The notes under the pieces are model-generated. The model did not search any database and was not told the DNA's origin. It saw only the letters and a program-made list of their open reading frames with translations. A DNA stretch of 64,000 nucleotides, taken from the NCBI RefSeq assembly GCF_017876405.1, contig NZ_JAGINW010000001.1:3423203-3487202 (forward strand). The letters run 5' to 3'. Within the stretch, counting starts at the first letter, position 1, and every line of letters starts with the position of its first letter. Shown in pieces: positions 8,081-17,466 of the stretch. Made by a program: the position numbers and the translations under genes. This DNA comes from Kibdelosporangium banguiense. GTDB lineage: Bacteria > Actinomycetota > Actinomycetes > Mycobacteriales > Pseudonocardiaceae.

Positions 8081-9505
8081 ATGAAACTCAGCCAACGATC
8101 GCTGGTGCTCGCCATCTGTTGCGCCAGCATGATCGTCGTGGTCATGGACATCTCCATCGTCAACACCGCGCTGCCGGCCATCCACCGTGACCTGAACGCC
8201 TCGGTGACTGGTCTGCAGTGGACAGTCGACGCGTACACGTTGGTGCTGGCCAGTTTCCTGCTGCTGGCCGGGTCGACTGCCGACCGGTTCGGCCGCAAGC
8301 GCGTCTTCCAGATCGGCCTCGTCGCGTTCGGCCTCGGCTCGCTGTTCTGCGCCCTGGCGCCGGACATCGAGGGACTGATCGCGGCTCGTGCCGTGCAAGC
8401 CGTCGGTGGCTGCATGCTCAATCCGGTGGCAATGGCCATCATCGCCACCACGTTCACCGTCCCGGCCGAGCGGGCGAAGACCATCGGCGTGTTCGGCTCG
8501 ATGTCAGGACTGTCGTTGGCGCTGGGCCCGATCCTCGGCGGAGCCCTGGTCGACGGCATCGGCTGGCGTTCTGTCTTCTGGATCAACGTGCCGATCGTGC
8601 TCGTCGCGGTCGTGCTCACCACGTTGTTCGTGCCCGAGTCCTGTGCGCCGCGGGCCCGCCGGTTCGACCCGATCGGCCAGCTCCTGGTGATCCTCGTGCT
8701 GGGCAGTGTGGTCTACGCGATCATCGAGGCCAACCATCGTGGCTGGACCTCACCGGTGATCATCGTCCTGCTGGGCGTCGCGGTTCTGGGCGTGGCCGGC
8801 GTCATCATCTACGAGAGCCGCCGTGCCGATCCGTTGCTGGAACTGCGTCTGTTCCGCAGCGTGCCGTTCAGTTCGGCGATCCTGATGGCCCTGTTCAGTT
8901 TGTGCGCCTTCGGTGCATTCCTGTTCGTCACAACCCTGTACCTGCAGAACATCCGGGGGATGTCGGCACTGGCGGCCGGGCTGAGCCTGCTGCCGGTCGG
9001 TGCGCTGATCGCGCTGCTTTCGCCGTATACCGGCAAACTGGTCGGTGTACGCGGTCCGCGGCCGCCGCTTGTGGTCTCCGGAACAGCACTGGCTCTGGGC
9101 GGCTTGCTGTCACTGTTCTTCGAGCCTGCGACCCCGCTTGTGCTCGTGCTTGCTGTGTACCTGTTTTTCGGTGTCTTCCAAGGCACCGTCAACCCGCCGA
9201 TCACCAACACGGCCGTCTCGGGCATGCCCCGATCAATGGCGGGCGTAGCCACCTCGCTGGCATCCGCGGGCCGCCAGACCGGTACCACCCTGGGCGTCGC
9301 GATCGCCGGCACGATCGTGGGCTCGGTCAGTGGAGGCACTGCTTTCACTGACTCGGAGCGTGGCGTGTGGTGGCTCGTGTTCGGCCTCGGAGTGGGCATC
9401 CTGGCGCTGGGCCTGATCAGCACCGGGGCGTGGGCCAAGAGCACCGCCGCGCGGGCCGCAGCGCTGTTCGAAGACGTGGACCGCGGCGTGCTGAAGCCTT
9501 CCTAA
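8081..9505 (+). CDS. DHA2-family (14-TMS) MFS drug exporter
   Basis: Proton-driven multidrug or metabolite efflux pump, 474 aa, with about 14 hydrophobic segments along its whole length. Early motif D1 is visible at VMDISIVNTALPAI and motif A at LLAGSTADRFGRKRVF; motif C is at GPILGGALVDGIGWRSVFWI, which mark drug:H+ antiporters of the DHA2 group. ATG 8081 (or GTG 8078) is chosen from the promoter and from family N termini; a longer upstream reading in the same frame overlaps the divergent reductase and is not coding. It ends convergent with the IclR gene, the two stop codons overlapping by 2 bp. Confidence 0.92.
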   Translation: MKLSQRSLVLAICCASMIVVVMDISIVNTALPAIHRDLNASVTGLQWTVDAYTLVLASFLLLAGSTADRFGRKRVFQIGLVAFGLGSLFCALAPDIEGLIAARAVQAVGGCMLNPVAMAIIATTFTVPAERAKTIGVFGSMSGLSLALGPILGGALVDGIGWRSVFWINVPIVLVAVVLTTLFVPESCAPRARRFDPIGQLLVILVLGSVVYAIIEANHRGWTSPVIIVLLGVAVLGVAGVIIYESRRADPLLELRLFRSVPFSSAILMALFSLCAFGAFLFVTTLYLQNIRGMSALAAGLSLLPVGALIALLSPYTGKLVGVRGPRPPLVVSGTALALGGLLSLFFEPATPLVLVLAVYLFFGVFQGTVNPPITNTAVSGMPRSMAGVATSLASAGRQTGTTLGVAIAGTIVGSVSGGTAFTDSERGVWWLVFGLGVGILALGLISTGAWAKSTAARAAALFEDVDRGVLKPS

Positions 9506-10287
9506 CGGACCCCGCCGACCCGGATGGTCATCTCGGTGGCCACCTTGCTCACCTCGGCGGCCAGGTCAGGCCAGGTCTCGCCGCATTCCTGGGCGCATTC
9601 GTGCCGGAAGGTGGCGCTGATCGCGGCGATCGGCCGGCCGCCGTGGTCGAAGATCGGCGCCGCGACCGACGCGAACCCACTGGTGACGTAGCCGTCTTCG
9701 ACTGCCCAGCCCCGTCGGCGTTCCGAGGTCAGCAGCCGCCGCAGCGACGGAAGGTCCCGCGGTCCGCGTTCGGTACGTGCGACAAAACTGTCCTTGCTTG
9801 GGAACAAAGCCCTGACCTGCGCGGGCGGCAAGTACGCGAGGATCGCCCGGCCTGACGCTGGCAACTGTGAGGGCAACCGAACACCGACGGACGTCACCAG
9901 CGACTGTGGATGCGACGGCTGTTCTCGCACTACGTAGAGCGTCTCGGCGCCGTGCAGCACGCCCAAGTGCCCGGTGTGCCCGACCCTGTCAGCGAACCGG
10001 CGCAGCAACGGCCGCGCGAGTCGTTCGAGCGGGTCCTGCCGTAGGTACGCCGACCCGACCTCGAACGCGGTCACGCCCAGGCCGTAGCGGCGTTCTTCCG
10101 GCAGGTGTGTCACGAACCCGGCCTCGGCCAGCTCCGCCAGCAGGTGATACGTGGTCGATCGCGGTAATCCCAGCTCACGGGCCACAGCCGCGGCCGACAC
10201 CGGCCCAGGCCGGCCCGCGATCAGCCGCAACACGGCCAAGCCGCGGCGCAACGCCGGCACGTCCGAACTGGTGACCACGAATGTCAC
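9502..10287 (-). CDS. IclR-family transcriptional regulator
   Basis: DNA-binding regulator, 261 aa. N-terminal winged helix at about residues 10-70 (ALRRGLAVLRLIAGRPGPVS, then ELGLPRSTTYHLLAELAEAG), followed by the IclR effector domain up to about residue 250 with GRAILAYLPP and a late DHGGRPIAAISATF block. GTG 10287 gives MTFVVTSSDVPALRRG; GTG 10278 is an alternative, and neither has a clear ribosome site. Its effector is unknown. No classic target operon adjoins it: it is convergent with the exporter and divergent from the sigma factor gene. Confidence 0.9.
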   Translation of the reverse strand: MTFVVTSSDVPALRRGLAVLRLIAGRPGPVSAAAVARELGLPRSTTYHLLAELAEAGFVTHLPEERRYGLGVTAFEVGSAYLRQDPLERLARPLLRRFADRVGHTGHLGVLHGAETLYVVREQPSHPQSLVTSVGVRLPSQLPASGRAILAYLPPAQVRALFPSKDSFVARTERGPRDLPSLRRLLTSERRRGWAVEDGYVTSGFASVAAPIFDHGGRPIAAISATFRHECAQECGETWPDLAAEVSKVATEMTIRVGGVR

Positions 10288-10333
10288 GCTAATACGGGCT
10301 CAATGAATCCGGCGGTTCGAGCATTGGAGGGGC

Positions 10334-10816
10334 GTGGACTTCGAAGAGTTCGTCAGCGCCCGGCTGACCGCACTGCTGCGGTATGCCACCGCGCTCAGTT
10401 GCGACCCCAACCTGGCTCAGGACGTCGTGCAGGAAACGATGCTGCGCGCCCAGGTCAGGTGGTCACGCATCGGCGCGATGGACAATCCCGGCGCGTACGT
10501 CAAACGGATGGTCACCAACGAGTACCTGTCCTGGCGCAGGCACAAAGCCAGGAAGGACGTCGCGCTGGCTGATCTCGAACCGGTCATGGCGGACCCGACG
10601 GCCCACTACGACGAGCGGGACGCGATGCTCGCGAAGATCGCGTGCCTGCCTCGAAAACAGCGTGCCTGCGTGGTGCTCCGCTACTACGAGGGCTGCTCGG
10701 ACGACGAGATCGCCGAAATCTTGGGCTGTCGCGTCACCACCGTCCGCAGTCATATCTCCCGCGCGATCGCCACCCTGCGTGTCGCCGAGACCGAGCCGGT
10801 TGGAGGCCCGCGATGA
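10334..10816 (+). CDS. SigE-family (ECF-type) RNA polymerase sigma factor
   Basis: Small sigma factor of 160 aa. Region 2 is at about residues 5-75 (FEEFVSARLTALLRYATALS and VKRMVTNEYLSWRRH) and region 4 at about 105-155 (LPRKQRACVVLRYYEGCSDD, then EIAEILGCRVTTVRSHISRA). The spacing is that of the actinobacterial SigE family that often lacks a dedicated anti-sigma. GTG 10334 is preceded by GGAGGGG. The stop overlaps the ATG of the next gene, a membrane protein, suggesting that the two work together. Confidence 0.92.
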   Translation: MDFEEFVSARLTALLRYATALSCDPNLAQDVVQETMLRAQVRWSRIGAMDNPGAYVKRMVTNEYLSWRRHKARKDVALADLEPVMADPTAHYDERDAMLAKIACLPRKQRACVVLRYYEGCSDDEIAEILGCRVTTVRSHISRAIATLRVAETEPVGGPR

Positions 10817-11754
10817 CCGACACCGAAGAGCTGATCAAAGCCGCGCTGGCCAAGGCAGCAAACCGTGCGCCGCATCCCGGCCAGATCATCAACGCGCTGG
10901 CCAAGCCCCGTCGCCGTCGTCGATCCCTGCTGGTGGTGGTCATTGGAGCGGCTGTGGTGACTGCGGCGATCACAGTCCCCATCGCGTTCCGCCAGAGCGC
11001 CGAACCGGTGCTACCGGCGCCACCGGCGACGACCCAGCCCACCCCGCCGCCCGCGGTCACCGCTTTCCCGATGAGATACACGGTGACCGGCCTCCCACCC
11101 GGCTTTGTGGAGCGGAGCCGGAGCGCCGACCTCGACGGAGGCGGGCAGGCGCGCAGTTGGAGCACCGACAAGGACTGGTCTATCCACCTGGCTGTGCACA
11201 CCCCGCGAAGCCCGGTCTGGTCCTCGGTCACCCGCAAGGGCGCTGAACAGATCCTCGTCGGCGGCGCGCCCGGCTGGGTGGCGGGTCCCTCCACTGGTGG
11301 GTTCATCAACGTGGTCTTCATGCCGGACCAGGACACGGCGATCGTCGTTCAGGCCTCTGGCGGCCCGGACATCCGGGAGAGGGCCATCAAGGCGGCGAAC
11401 TCCGTCCGACCGGACGGCGTCGCGGTGGTCGGCCAAGAACTGTCCTTCGGCACGCTGCCTGCCGGGCTGAGCCGGATCAGGGTGTCGATCCAGGGCAGCT
11501 CGCCTGCCACCGGCGAAGCCTGGACCGATGCCTCGACAACAACCGATTCGGGGCCGCCGGCCATACAGGCCAGGGTCGTGCCCAGAAACGCGACCAAGCT
11601 GAACGGGTGGAACGTCGTCGTGCCCACGCCGGACGGCCGGGAGATCGAACTGGTCTACAGCGGCGGCTCCCAGCTGTCCGAGCCGCAGGCCAGGCAGATC
11701 GCGGAGGACATGAAGGTCGGGCCGAAACCGGACTTCTCCTGGCTCGGCAAGTGA
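10813..11754 (+). CDS. Single-pass membrane protein coupled to sigma factor
   Basis: Unknown function, 313 aa. The N-terminal 30 residues are cytosolic and basic (PRRRRR), then one transmembrane helix at about residues 36-56 (LLVVVIGAAVVTAAITVPIAF), a Pro/Thr-rich linker and an extracytoplasmic domain of about 240 residues. ATG 10813 overlaps the sigma-factor stop (ATGA). Position and topology fit a sensor or regulator of the sigma factor, but I see no zinc-binding anti-sigma motif, so this is an inference. Such SigE-plus-membrane-protein pairs are common in actinomycetes. Confidence 0.7.
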   Translation: MTDTEELIKAALAKAANRAPHPGQIINALAKPRRRRRSLLVVVIGAAVVTAAITVPIAFRQSAEPVLPAPPATTQPTPPPAVTAFPMRYTVTGLPPGFVERSRSADLDGGGQARSWSTDKDWSIHLAVHTPRSPVWSSVTRKGAEQILVGGAPGWVAGPSTGGFINVVFMPDQDTAIVVQASGGPDIRERAIKAANSVRPDGVAVVGQELSFGTLPAGLSRIRVSIQGSSPATGEAWTDASTTTDSGPPAIQARVVPRNATKLNGWNVVVPTPDGREIELVYSGGSQLSEPQARQIAEDMKVGPKPDFSWLGK

Positions 11755-11755
11755 A

Positions 11756-11773
11756 TGTCTGGGATCCCAGACA
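11756..11773. promoter_or_regulatory. Perfect 18-bp palindrome upstream of hut operon (candidate operator)
   Basis: TGTCTGGGATCCCAGACA reads the same on both strands. It lies 46 bp before the hutH start and 1 bp after the preceding stop codon. Size and symmetry suit a dimeric repressor (GntR/FCD- or IclR-like). The regulator is not in the adjacent genes except possibly the IclR gene 1.5 kb away. Confidence 0.6.
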
Positions 11774-11818
11774 CGATCGGGTTCCGTCGGGTCGTGCGGA
11801 TGTGATCCGCGCGGTGTG

Positions 11819-13333
11819 ATGGCGGCTATGGCCGAACAGGTGAACCTGGGTCCCACCCCGATCAGCCGCGCCGACGTTGTCGCGGTGGCTCGTGAAGGCG
11901 CGGGCGTCCGTCTGACTGACGACGCCCTGCGCGCGGTCGCACAGTCGCGCGAGCACGTCGAACGGCTGGCGTCACAACCGGAGCCGACGTACGGCGTGTC
12001 CACCGGGTTCGGTGCGCTCGCGGTCCGCCACATCCCACCGGCGCGGCGGACCGCGTTGCAGCACGCGGTGGTCCGTTCGCACGCGGCGGGCGCGGGCCCT
12101 GAGGTCGAGCCCGAAGTGGTTCGTGGCCTGATGTTGCTGCGGTTGCGGACGCTCGCGATGGGGCACAGTGGCGTGAAGGTCGCCACGGTGGGAGCGATGG
12201 CCGGGATGATCAACGCCGGCATCATTCCCGTGGTCCAGGAGTACGGCTCGCTCGGCTGCTCGGGCGACCTGGCACCCCTGTCCTCGGTTGCCCTGGCCCT
12301 CACGGGCGAGGGCGAGGTCAGGGTCGACGGCGTGCTCCGGCCCGCCGGGGAAGCCCTGCGGGAAGCCGGCATCACGCCGGTCAGCCTGGCCGAGAAGGAA
12401 GGCCTGGCGCTGATCAACGGCACGGACGGCATGCTCGGCATGCTGATCATGGCCGCCGCGGACCTGCGCAAGCTGATGAAGATCGCGGATCTCACCGCGG
12501 CGATGAGCATCGAAGCCCTGCTCGGCACGGATCGTGTGTTCGCCGCCGAGCTGCACGCCCTACGTCCGCACCCCGGCCAGGGCGAATCGGCCGCGCGGAT
12601 CGCGTCGATCCTGGCCGATTCCGAGATCGTCGCCAGCCACCGCGGTCCCGACTGCACGCGCGTGCAGGACGCGTACTCGTTGCGTTGCTCCCCGCAGGTG
12701 CACGGCGCCGCGTTGGACACGTTGACGCACGCCGAGCTTGTCGCCGACCGGGAACTCGCGTCCGCTGTGGACAATCCGGTCGTCCTGCCGGACGGCCGCG
12801 TCGAGTCCAACGGCAACTTCCACGGCGCGCCGATCGCGTACGTACTGGACTTCCTCGCGATCCCGGTCGCCGATGTGGCCAGCATGTCCGAGCGGCGCAC
12901 CGACCGGATGCTCGACGTGTCCCGCTCGCACGGCCTGCCCGCGTTCCTCGCGGACGACCCGGGTGTCGACTCCGGACACATGATCGCCCACTACACGCAG
13001 GCCGCGGTGGTCGCCGAACTCAAGCGGCTGGCCGTGCCCGCGTCGGTCGACTCGATCCCGACCAGCGCCATGCAGGAGGACCACGTCTCCATGGGCTGGG
13101 CGGCCGCACGCAAGCTGCGCAAAGCGGTCGACGGCCTCACCACGGTCCTCGCGATCGAACTGCTCACCGCCGCCCGCGCGCTCGACATGCGGGCCCCGCT
13201 CAAACCGTCGACGGCCACCGCGGCTGCCGTCGAGGCATTGCGCACCCGTGTTCCCGGGCCAGGGCCCGACCGGCACCTCGCGCCCGACATCGCCGCTGCC
13301 GAAGAACTCATCCGCTCTGGAGGCATCAAGTGA
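11819..13333 (+). CDS. hutH: Histidine ammonia-lyase
   Basis: First step of histidine breakdown, histidine to trans-urocanate and ammonia, in the cytosol. About 504 aa, normal length. The self-made MIO cofactor triad is Cys147-Ser148-Gly149 in [17 protein letters not shown]; many bacterial enzymes have Ala-Ser-Gly, while Cys in the first place is known for streptomycete enzymes. Other family blocks are [11 protein letters not shown] and [16 protein letters not shown]. The start is uncertain: ATG 11819 or ATG 11828, with no good ribosome site. The stop overlaps the GTG of hutU (GTGA), beginning a tightly coupled five-gene operon. Confidence 0.95.
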   Translation: MAAMAEQVNLGPTPISRADVVAVAREGAGVRLTDDALRAVAQSREHVERLASQPEPTYGVSTGFGALAVRHIPPARRTALQHAVVRSHAAGAGPEVEPEVVRGLMLLRLRTLAMGHSGVKVATVGAMAGMINAGIIPVVQEYGSLGCSGDLAPLSSVALALTGEGEVRVDGVLRPAGEALREAGITPVSLAEKEGLALINGTDGMLGMLIMAAADLRKLMKIADLTAAMSIEALLGTDRVFAAELHALRPHPGQGESAARIASILADSEIVASHRGPDCTRVQDAYSLRCSPQVHGAALDTLTHAELVADRELASAVDNPVVLPDGRVESNGNFHGAPIAYVLDFLAIPVADVASMSERRTDRMLDVSRSHGLPAFLADDPGVDSGHMIAHYTQAAVVAELKRLAVPASVDSIPTSAMQEDHVSMGWAAARKLRKAVDGLTTVLAIELLTAARALDMRAPLKPSTATAAAVEALRTRVPGPGPDRHLAPDIAAAEELIRSGGIK

Positions 13334-14973
13334 CCATTCGGGCCGCCACCGGCACCCAGCTGACCGCGAAGAGCTGGGCGACTGAAGCCCCGCTTCGCAT
13401 GCTGCACAACAACCTCGACCCGGATGTCGCCGAACGCCCCGAAGACCTCGTGGTCTACGGCGGCACGGGCAAGGCCGCACGCGACTGGCCGAGTTTCCAC
13501 GCGATCACCCGTGAACTGACCGACCTCAACCAGGACGAGACGCTGCTCGTGCAGTCCGGCCGTCCGGTCGGCGTGCTGCGGACCCACGAGTGGGCGCCGC
13601 GCGTGCTGATCGCCAACTCGAACCTGGTGCCGGATTGGGCCAGCTGGCCGGAGTTCCGCCGGCTCGAGGCCGCCGGCCTGACCATGTACGGCCAGATGAC
13701 CGCCGGGTCGTGGATCTACATCGGCACGCAGGGCATCCTGCAGGGCACGTACGAAACTTTCGCGGCCATCGCCAACAAGAAGTTCGGCGGTTCGCTGCGC
13801 GGGACTCTGACCGTGACCGCCGGTCTGGGCGGGATGGGTGGCGCCCAGCCGCTCGCGGTGACCATGAACGACGGCGTCGCCCTGTGCATCGAGGTCGACC
13901 CGCACCGCGCGCAGCGCCGCCTGGAGACCCGCTACCTCGACGAGCTCGCGTCCGATTTGGATCGTGCGATCGCGCGGGTCGAGGCCGCCAAACGGGAGAA
14001 GCGGGCGCTTTCGGTCGGCGTGGTGGGAAACGCCGCCGAAATCCTGCCCGAGCTGCTGCGCCGGGGTGTCGACATCGACATCGTCACCGACCAGACGTCC
14101 GCGCATGATCCGTTGATGTACCTGCCGAAGGGCGTCGCTCTGGAGGACTGGGCGGACTACGCGGCCAAGAAGCCGGACGAGTTCACCGACCGGGCGCGCG
14201 ACTCGATGGCCGAGCACGTCGACGCGATGCTGGGCTTCCTGGACAAGGGCGCCGAGGTCTTCGACTACGGCAACTCTCTGCGTGGCGAGGCAAAACTCGG
14301 CGGTTGTGAACGTGCATTCGACTTCCCCGGGTTCGTGCCCGCGTACATCCGGCCGCTGTTCTGCGAAGGCAAGGGCCCGTTCCGGTGGGCGGCACTGTCG
14401 GGCGATCCCGCCGACATCGCGGCCACCGACCGGGCGATCCTGGAGCTGTTCCCGGAGAACGAGTCACTGGCCCGGTGGATCAAGATGGCCGGCGAACGCG
14501 TTGCCTTCCAAGGTCTTCCGGCCCGCATCTGCTGGCTGGGCTACGGCGAGCGGCACCTGGCGGGCCTGCGTTTCAACGAGATGGTCGCCAGCGGCGAGCT
14601 GTCCGCGCCGGTCGTGATCGGCCGCGACCACCTCGACTGCGGCTCGGTCGCCTCGCCGTACCGCGAGACCGAGGCGATGGCCGACGGCTCGGACGCGATC
14701 GCGGACTGGCCGCTGCTCAACGCCATGGTCAACACCGCGTCCGGGGCCACCTGGGTGTCCATCCACCACGGCGGCGGGGTCGGCATCGGCCGGTCCATCC
14801 ACGCCGGACAGGTGACTGTCGCGGATGGAACGCAGTTGTCCGCCCAGAAGATCGAAAGGGTGCTGACCAACGATCCGGGTATGGGTGTACTACGCCATGT
14901 GGACGCCGGATACGACCGAGCGGGTGAGATCGCGCAATCACGGGGTGTGCATATTCCGATGACCCGGGCATGA
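13330..14973 (+). CDS. hutU: Urocanate hydratase (urocanase)
   Basis: Converts urocanate to 4-imidazolone-5-propanoate with tightly bound NAD+. The coding start is GTG 13330 overlapping the hutH stop, giving a 547-aa protein ([16 protein letters not shown]). Family motifs: [16 protein letters not shown], the glycine-rich NAD site; [12 protein letters not shown] near residue 311; and [18 protein letters not shown] with the conserved Cys near 437. [19 protein letters not shown] follows close to the C terminus. Any longer reading in this frame overlaps hutH and is not coding. Confidence 0.95.
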   Translation: MTIRAATGTQLTAKSWATEAPLRMLHNNLDPDVAERPEDLVVYGGTGKAARDWPSFHAITRELTDLNQDETLLVQSGRPVGVLRTHEWAPRVLIANSNLVPDWASWPEFRRLEAAGLTMYGQMTAGSWIYIGTQGILQGTYETFAAIANKKFGGSLRGTLTVTAGLGGMGGAQPLAVTMNDGVALCIEVDPHRAQRRLETRYLDELASDLDRAIARVEAAKREKRALSVGVVGNAAEILPELLRRGVDIDIVTDQTSAHDPLMYLPKGVALEDWADYAAKKPDEFTDRARDSMAEHVDAMLGFLDKGAEVFDYGNSLRGEAKLGGCERAFDFPGFVPAYIRPLFCEGKGPFRWAALSGDPADIAATDRAILELFPENESLARWIKMAGERVAFQGLPARICWLGYGERHLAGLRFNEMVASGELSAPVVIGRDHLDCGSVASPYRETEAMADGSDAIADWPLLNAMVNTASGATWVSIHHGGGVGIGRSIHAGQVTVADGTQLSAQKIERVLTNDPGMGVLRHVDAGYDRAGEIAQSRGVHIPMTRA

Positions 14974-14980
14974 TCTTCGC

Positions 14981-16183
14981 ATGAGCACGGCGACGGAGTT
15001 GCTGACCGCGATCAAGGACGTCGGAACGGATTCGGCGCGCGGCGGATACTCCAGGCACGGCTTCGAAGCCCCCGAGCTGGAACTGCGCGAATGGTTCACG
15101 GCCGAGGCCGGCAAGCGTGGCCTGGACGTCGAGGTCGACCGCAACGGCAACATCTGGGCCTGGTGGGGCGCCCCGGGCCCGGACGCACTGGTCACCGGCA
15201 GCCATCTGGACTCGGTGCCCGGCGGTGGTGCGTTCGACGGGCCGCTGGGTGTGGTGTCGAGCTTGGCGGCGGTGGACGCGTTGCAGGCCAAAGGGTTCAA
15301 GCCGGGCCGGCCACTGGCGCTGATGGTGTTCGCAGAGGAGGAGGGCGGCCGGTTCGGCGTGCCGTGCCTCGGCTCCCGGCTGCTCACCGGCGCCACCCCG
15401 GCCGAGGCGGCGCTGGCGTTGAAAGACCGTTCTGGCGACACGTTCGCCGACGCGGTGAAGGCCGCCGGGCTGGATCCCTCGCGCGTCGGTAAGGACGAGG
15501 AGGCCCTGTCCCGGATCGGGCGGTTCGTGGAGCTGCACGTCGAACAGGGCCGTGGGCTGGTCGACCTGGACGCGCCGGTGGGCGTGGCCACGTCGATCCT
15601 GGCCCACGGCCGTTGGCGGTTCCGGTTCACCGGCGAGGGCAACCACGCCGGGGCCACCCCGATGACCTCCCGGCACGACCCGATGCTGCCCGCCTCCCAG
15701 CTGGTGCTGTCCGCCCGATGGGCAGCATCCAGTGTGGACGGTTCACGCGCGACCGTCGGCCGCATCGAACCCACCCCGGGCGGAACCAACGTGATCGCCT
15801 CGACCGTGGACGTCTGGCTGGACGCGCGGGCGCCCAACGACGGCCGCACCCGGTCGGTGGTCGAGCGCATCACCGCTGCGGCCAAACAGGCCGCCAGGGA
15901 CGAAGGCTGCGAGGTCACGGTGACCGAAGAGTCCTATGGGGACGCTGTGCACTTCGACTCGGAGCTGCGTGACGAAGTGGTTTCAGCGTTGGGCAAAGCA
16001 CCCGCTCTGCCGACCGGCGCAGGTCACGACGCCGGGATCCTGGCCGGGCACGTGCCGACCGCGATGCTGTTCGTGCGTAACCCGACCGGAGTAAGCCACG
16101 CGCCTGCCGAACATGCCGAACCCGCTGACTGTGAGGCCGGCGTCGAGGCGTTGGCGAAAGTCCTCGAGAAGCTCGTCGGATGA
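14981..16183 (+). CDS. M20-family amidohydrolase (allantoate/N-carbamoyl amino acid type) in hut operon
   Basis: Zinc amidase of the AllC/HyuC group of peptidase family M20, 400 aa. Metal ligands are visible: SHLDSVPGGGAFDGPLGV with His near 75 and Asp near 86, AEEEGGRFG near 120, LHVEQG with His near 186, and a late GHDAGILAGHVPTAMLF. It starts 7 bp after hutU and overlaps hutF by ATGA. In this family the usual substrates are allantoate or N-carbamoyl amino acids, but its place between hutU and hutF, with no HutG present, suggests that it hydrolyses N-formyl-L-glutamate here. That is an inference from context. Confidence 0.88.
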   Translation: MSTATELLTAIKDVGTDSARGGYSRHGFEAPELELREWFTAEAGKRGLDVEVDRNGNIWAWWGAPGPDALVTGSHLDSVPGGGAFDGPLGVVSSLAAVDALQAKGFKPGRPLALMVFAEEEGGRFGVPCLGSRLLTGATPAEAALALKDRSGDTFADAVKAAGLDPSRVGKDEEALSRIGRFVELHVEQGRGLVDLDAPVGVATSILAHGRWRFRFTGEGNHAGATPMTSRHDPMLPASQLVLSARWAASSVDGSRATVGRIEPTPGGTNVIASTVDVWLDARAPNDGRTRSVVERITAAAKQAARDEGCEVTVTEESYGDAVHFDSELRDEVVSALGKAPALPTGAGHDAGILAGHVPTAMLFVRNPTGVSHAPAEHAEPADCEAGVEALAKVLEKLVG

Positions 16184-17466
16184 GATACTGGTGTGAGCAC
16201 GCCTGGCTGGACTCGTCAGGCGTACGTGCCGGTGTCCTGGTCGAGGTGGCCGAGGATGGCCGGATCGCCTCGGCCACACCGGATCTGCCCCGGCCGCCGG
16301 ACGCCTACCGGTTGACCGGGCTCGTGCTGCCGGGTTTCGCCAACGCGCATTCGCATGCGTTCCACCGGGCTTTGCGCGGGCGCACGCACTCCGACGGCGG
16401 CACGTTCTGGACGTGGCGCCAAGGGATGTACGCGCTCGCGTCCCGGCTGGATCCGTCCTCGTACCGGAAGCTGGCGACCGCGGTGTACGCGGAGATGGCG
16501 CTGGCCGGGGTGACATGTGTGGGCGAGTTCCACTACGTGCACCACGCCCCGGGCGGGGCCCGGTACTCCGACCTGAACGAGATGGCCGAAGCATTGCGGC
16601 AGGCCGCCCGGGATGTCGGAATCCGGGTGACCCTGCTGGACACCTGCTACCTGGCCGGTGGCATCGATCAGCCGATTTCCCCCGCGCAACAACGGTTCTC
16701 CGATGGGTCGGTCGATGCCTGGGCGTCCCGGGTCTCCGCGTTGGCCTCGGACTCGACTTTGCTCGCGGGCGCGGCGATCCACTCGGTCCGGGCGGTTCCG
16801 CGTTCCGCTCTCGGTGAGCTGGTATCCGCCTGGCCCACCGGCCCGTTGCATGTTCACCTCTCGGAGCAGCCTGCCGAAAATGAGGCCTGCCTGGCGGCAT
16901 ATGGGCTCACCCCGACTGAGCTGCTTGCTTCCGCGGGAGCACTTTCCCCGCGTACCACGGCAGTCCACGCCACCCATTTGTCCACGAAGGACATTAACCT
17001 GCTGGGCTCTTCGGCGACCGGAGCCTGTTTCTGCCCGACCACCGAGGCCGATCTGGCGGACGGCATCGGCCCCGCACGTGAACTCGTCGACGCGGGATCG
17101 CCGCTTTCGCTTGGCAGCGACCAGCATGCCGTGATCGACCCGCTGCTTGAAGCCAGGGCGTTGGAACACGGCGAACGTCTCAGAACCGGTCAACGCGGCC
17201 GTTTCACCCCGGCTGAGCTGTTCTCGGCCCTGACAGCGCACTCCAGTCTCGGCTGGCCGGCTGGGCACGCGGACCTCGTCGCGATCCGCATGGACAGCCC
17301 CCGCACCGCAGGATGCCTGCCCGAGCAGGCCATGCTCGCCGCGACCGCGGCGGACGTGCACACAGTCATCGCCAGTGGCCGGATCGTTGTCCGCGACGGG
17401 CAGCACGAACGGCTGGGCAACGTCGGTTTGCTGCTGGCTGAGGCAATTGAGGAGCTCTGGCCATGA
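16180..17466 (+). CDS. hutF: Formimidoylglutamate deiminase
   Basis: Zinc/iron amidohydrolase that deiminates N-formimidoyl-L-glutamate to N-formyl-L-glutamate and ammonia. 428 aa, usual length. Metal motif HSHAFHRAL at about residues 57-65, then [12 protein letters not shown] with a further His pair, the mid-protein segment [29 protein letters not shown] and the Asp ligand in [15 protein letters not shown] 16180 overlaps the stop of the amidohydrolase. Its presence means this organism uses the two-step (HutF plus deformylase) branch of histidine degradation rather than direct HutG formiminoglutamase. Confidence 0.93.
   Translation: MRYWCEHAWLDSSGVRAGVLVEVAEDGRIASATPDLPRPPDAYRLTGLVLPGFANAHSHAFHRALRGRTHSDGGTFWTWRQGMYALASRLDPSSYRKLATAVYAEMALAGVTCVGEFHYVHHAPGGARYSDLNEMAEALRQAARDVGIRVTLLDTCYLAGGIDQPISPAQQRFSDGSVDAWASRVSALASDSTLLAGAAIHSVRAVPRSALGELVSAWPTGPLHVHLSEQPAENEACLAAYGLTPTELLASAGALSPRTTAVHATHLSTKDINLLGSSATGACFCPTTEADLADGIGPARELVDAGSPLSLGSDQHAVIDPLLEARALEHGERLRTGQRGRFTPAELFSALTAHSSLGWPAGHADLVAIRMDSPRTAGCLPEQAMLAATAADVHTVIASGRIVVRDGQHERLGNVGLLLAEAIEELWP

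Noticed and set aside
11011..12981. 656-codon open frame on the minus strand across the sigma-linked gene and hutH
   Set aside because: Antisense shadow of two supported genes, low-complexity composition (Ser/Arg/Pro-rich).
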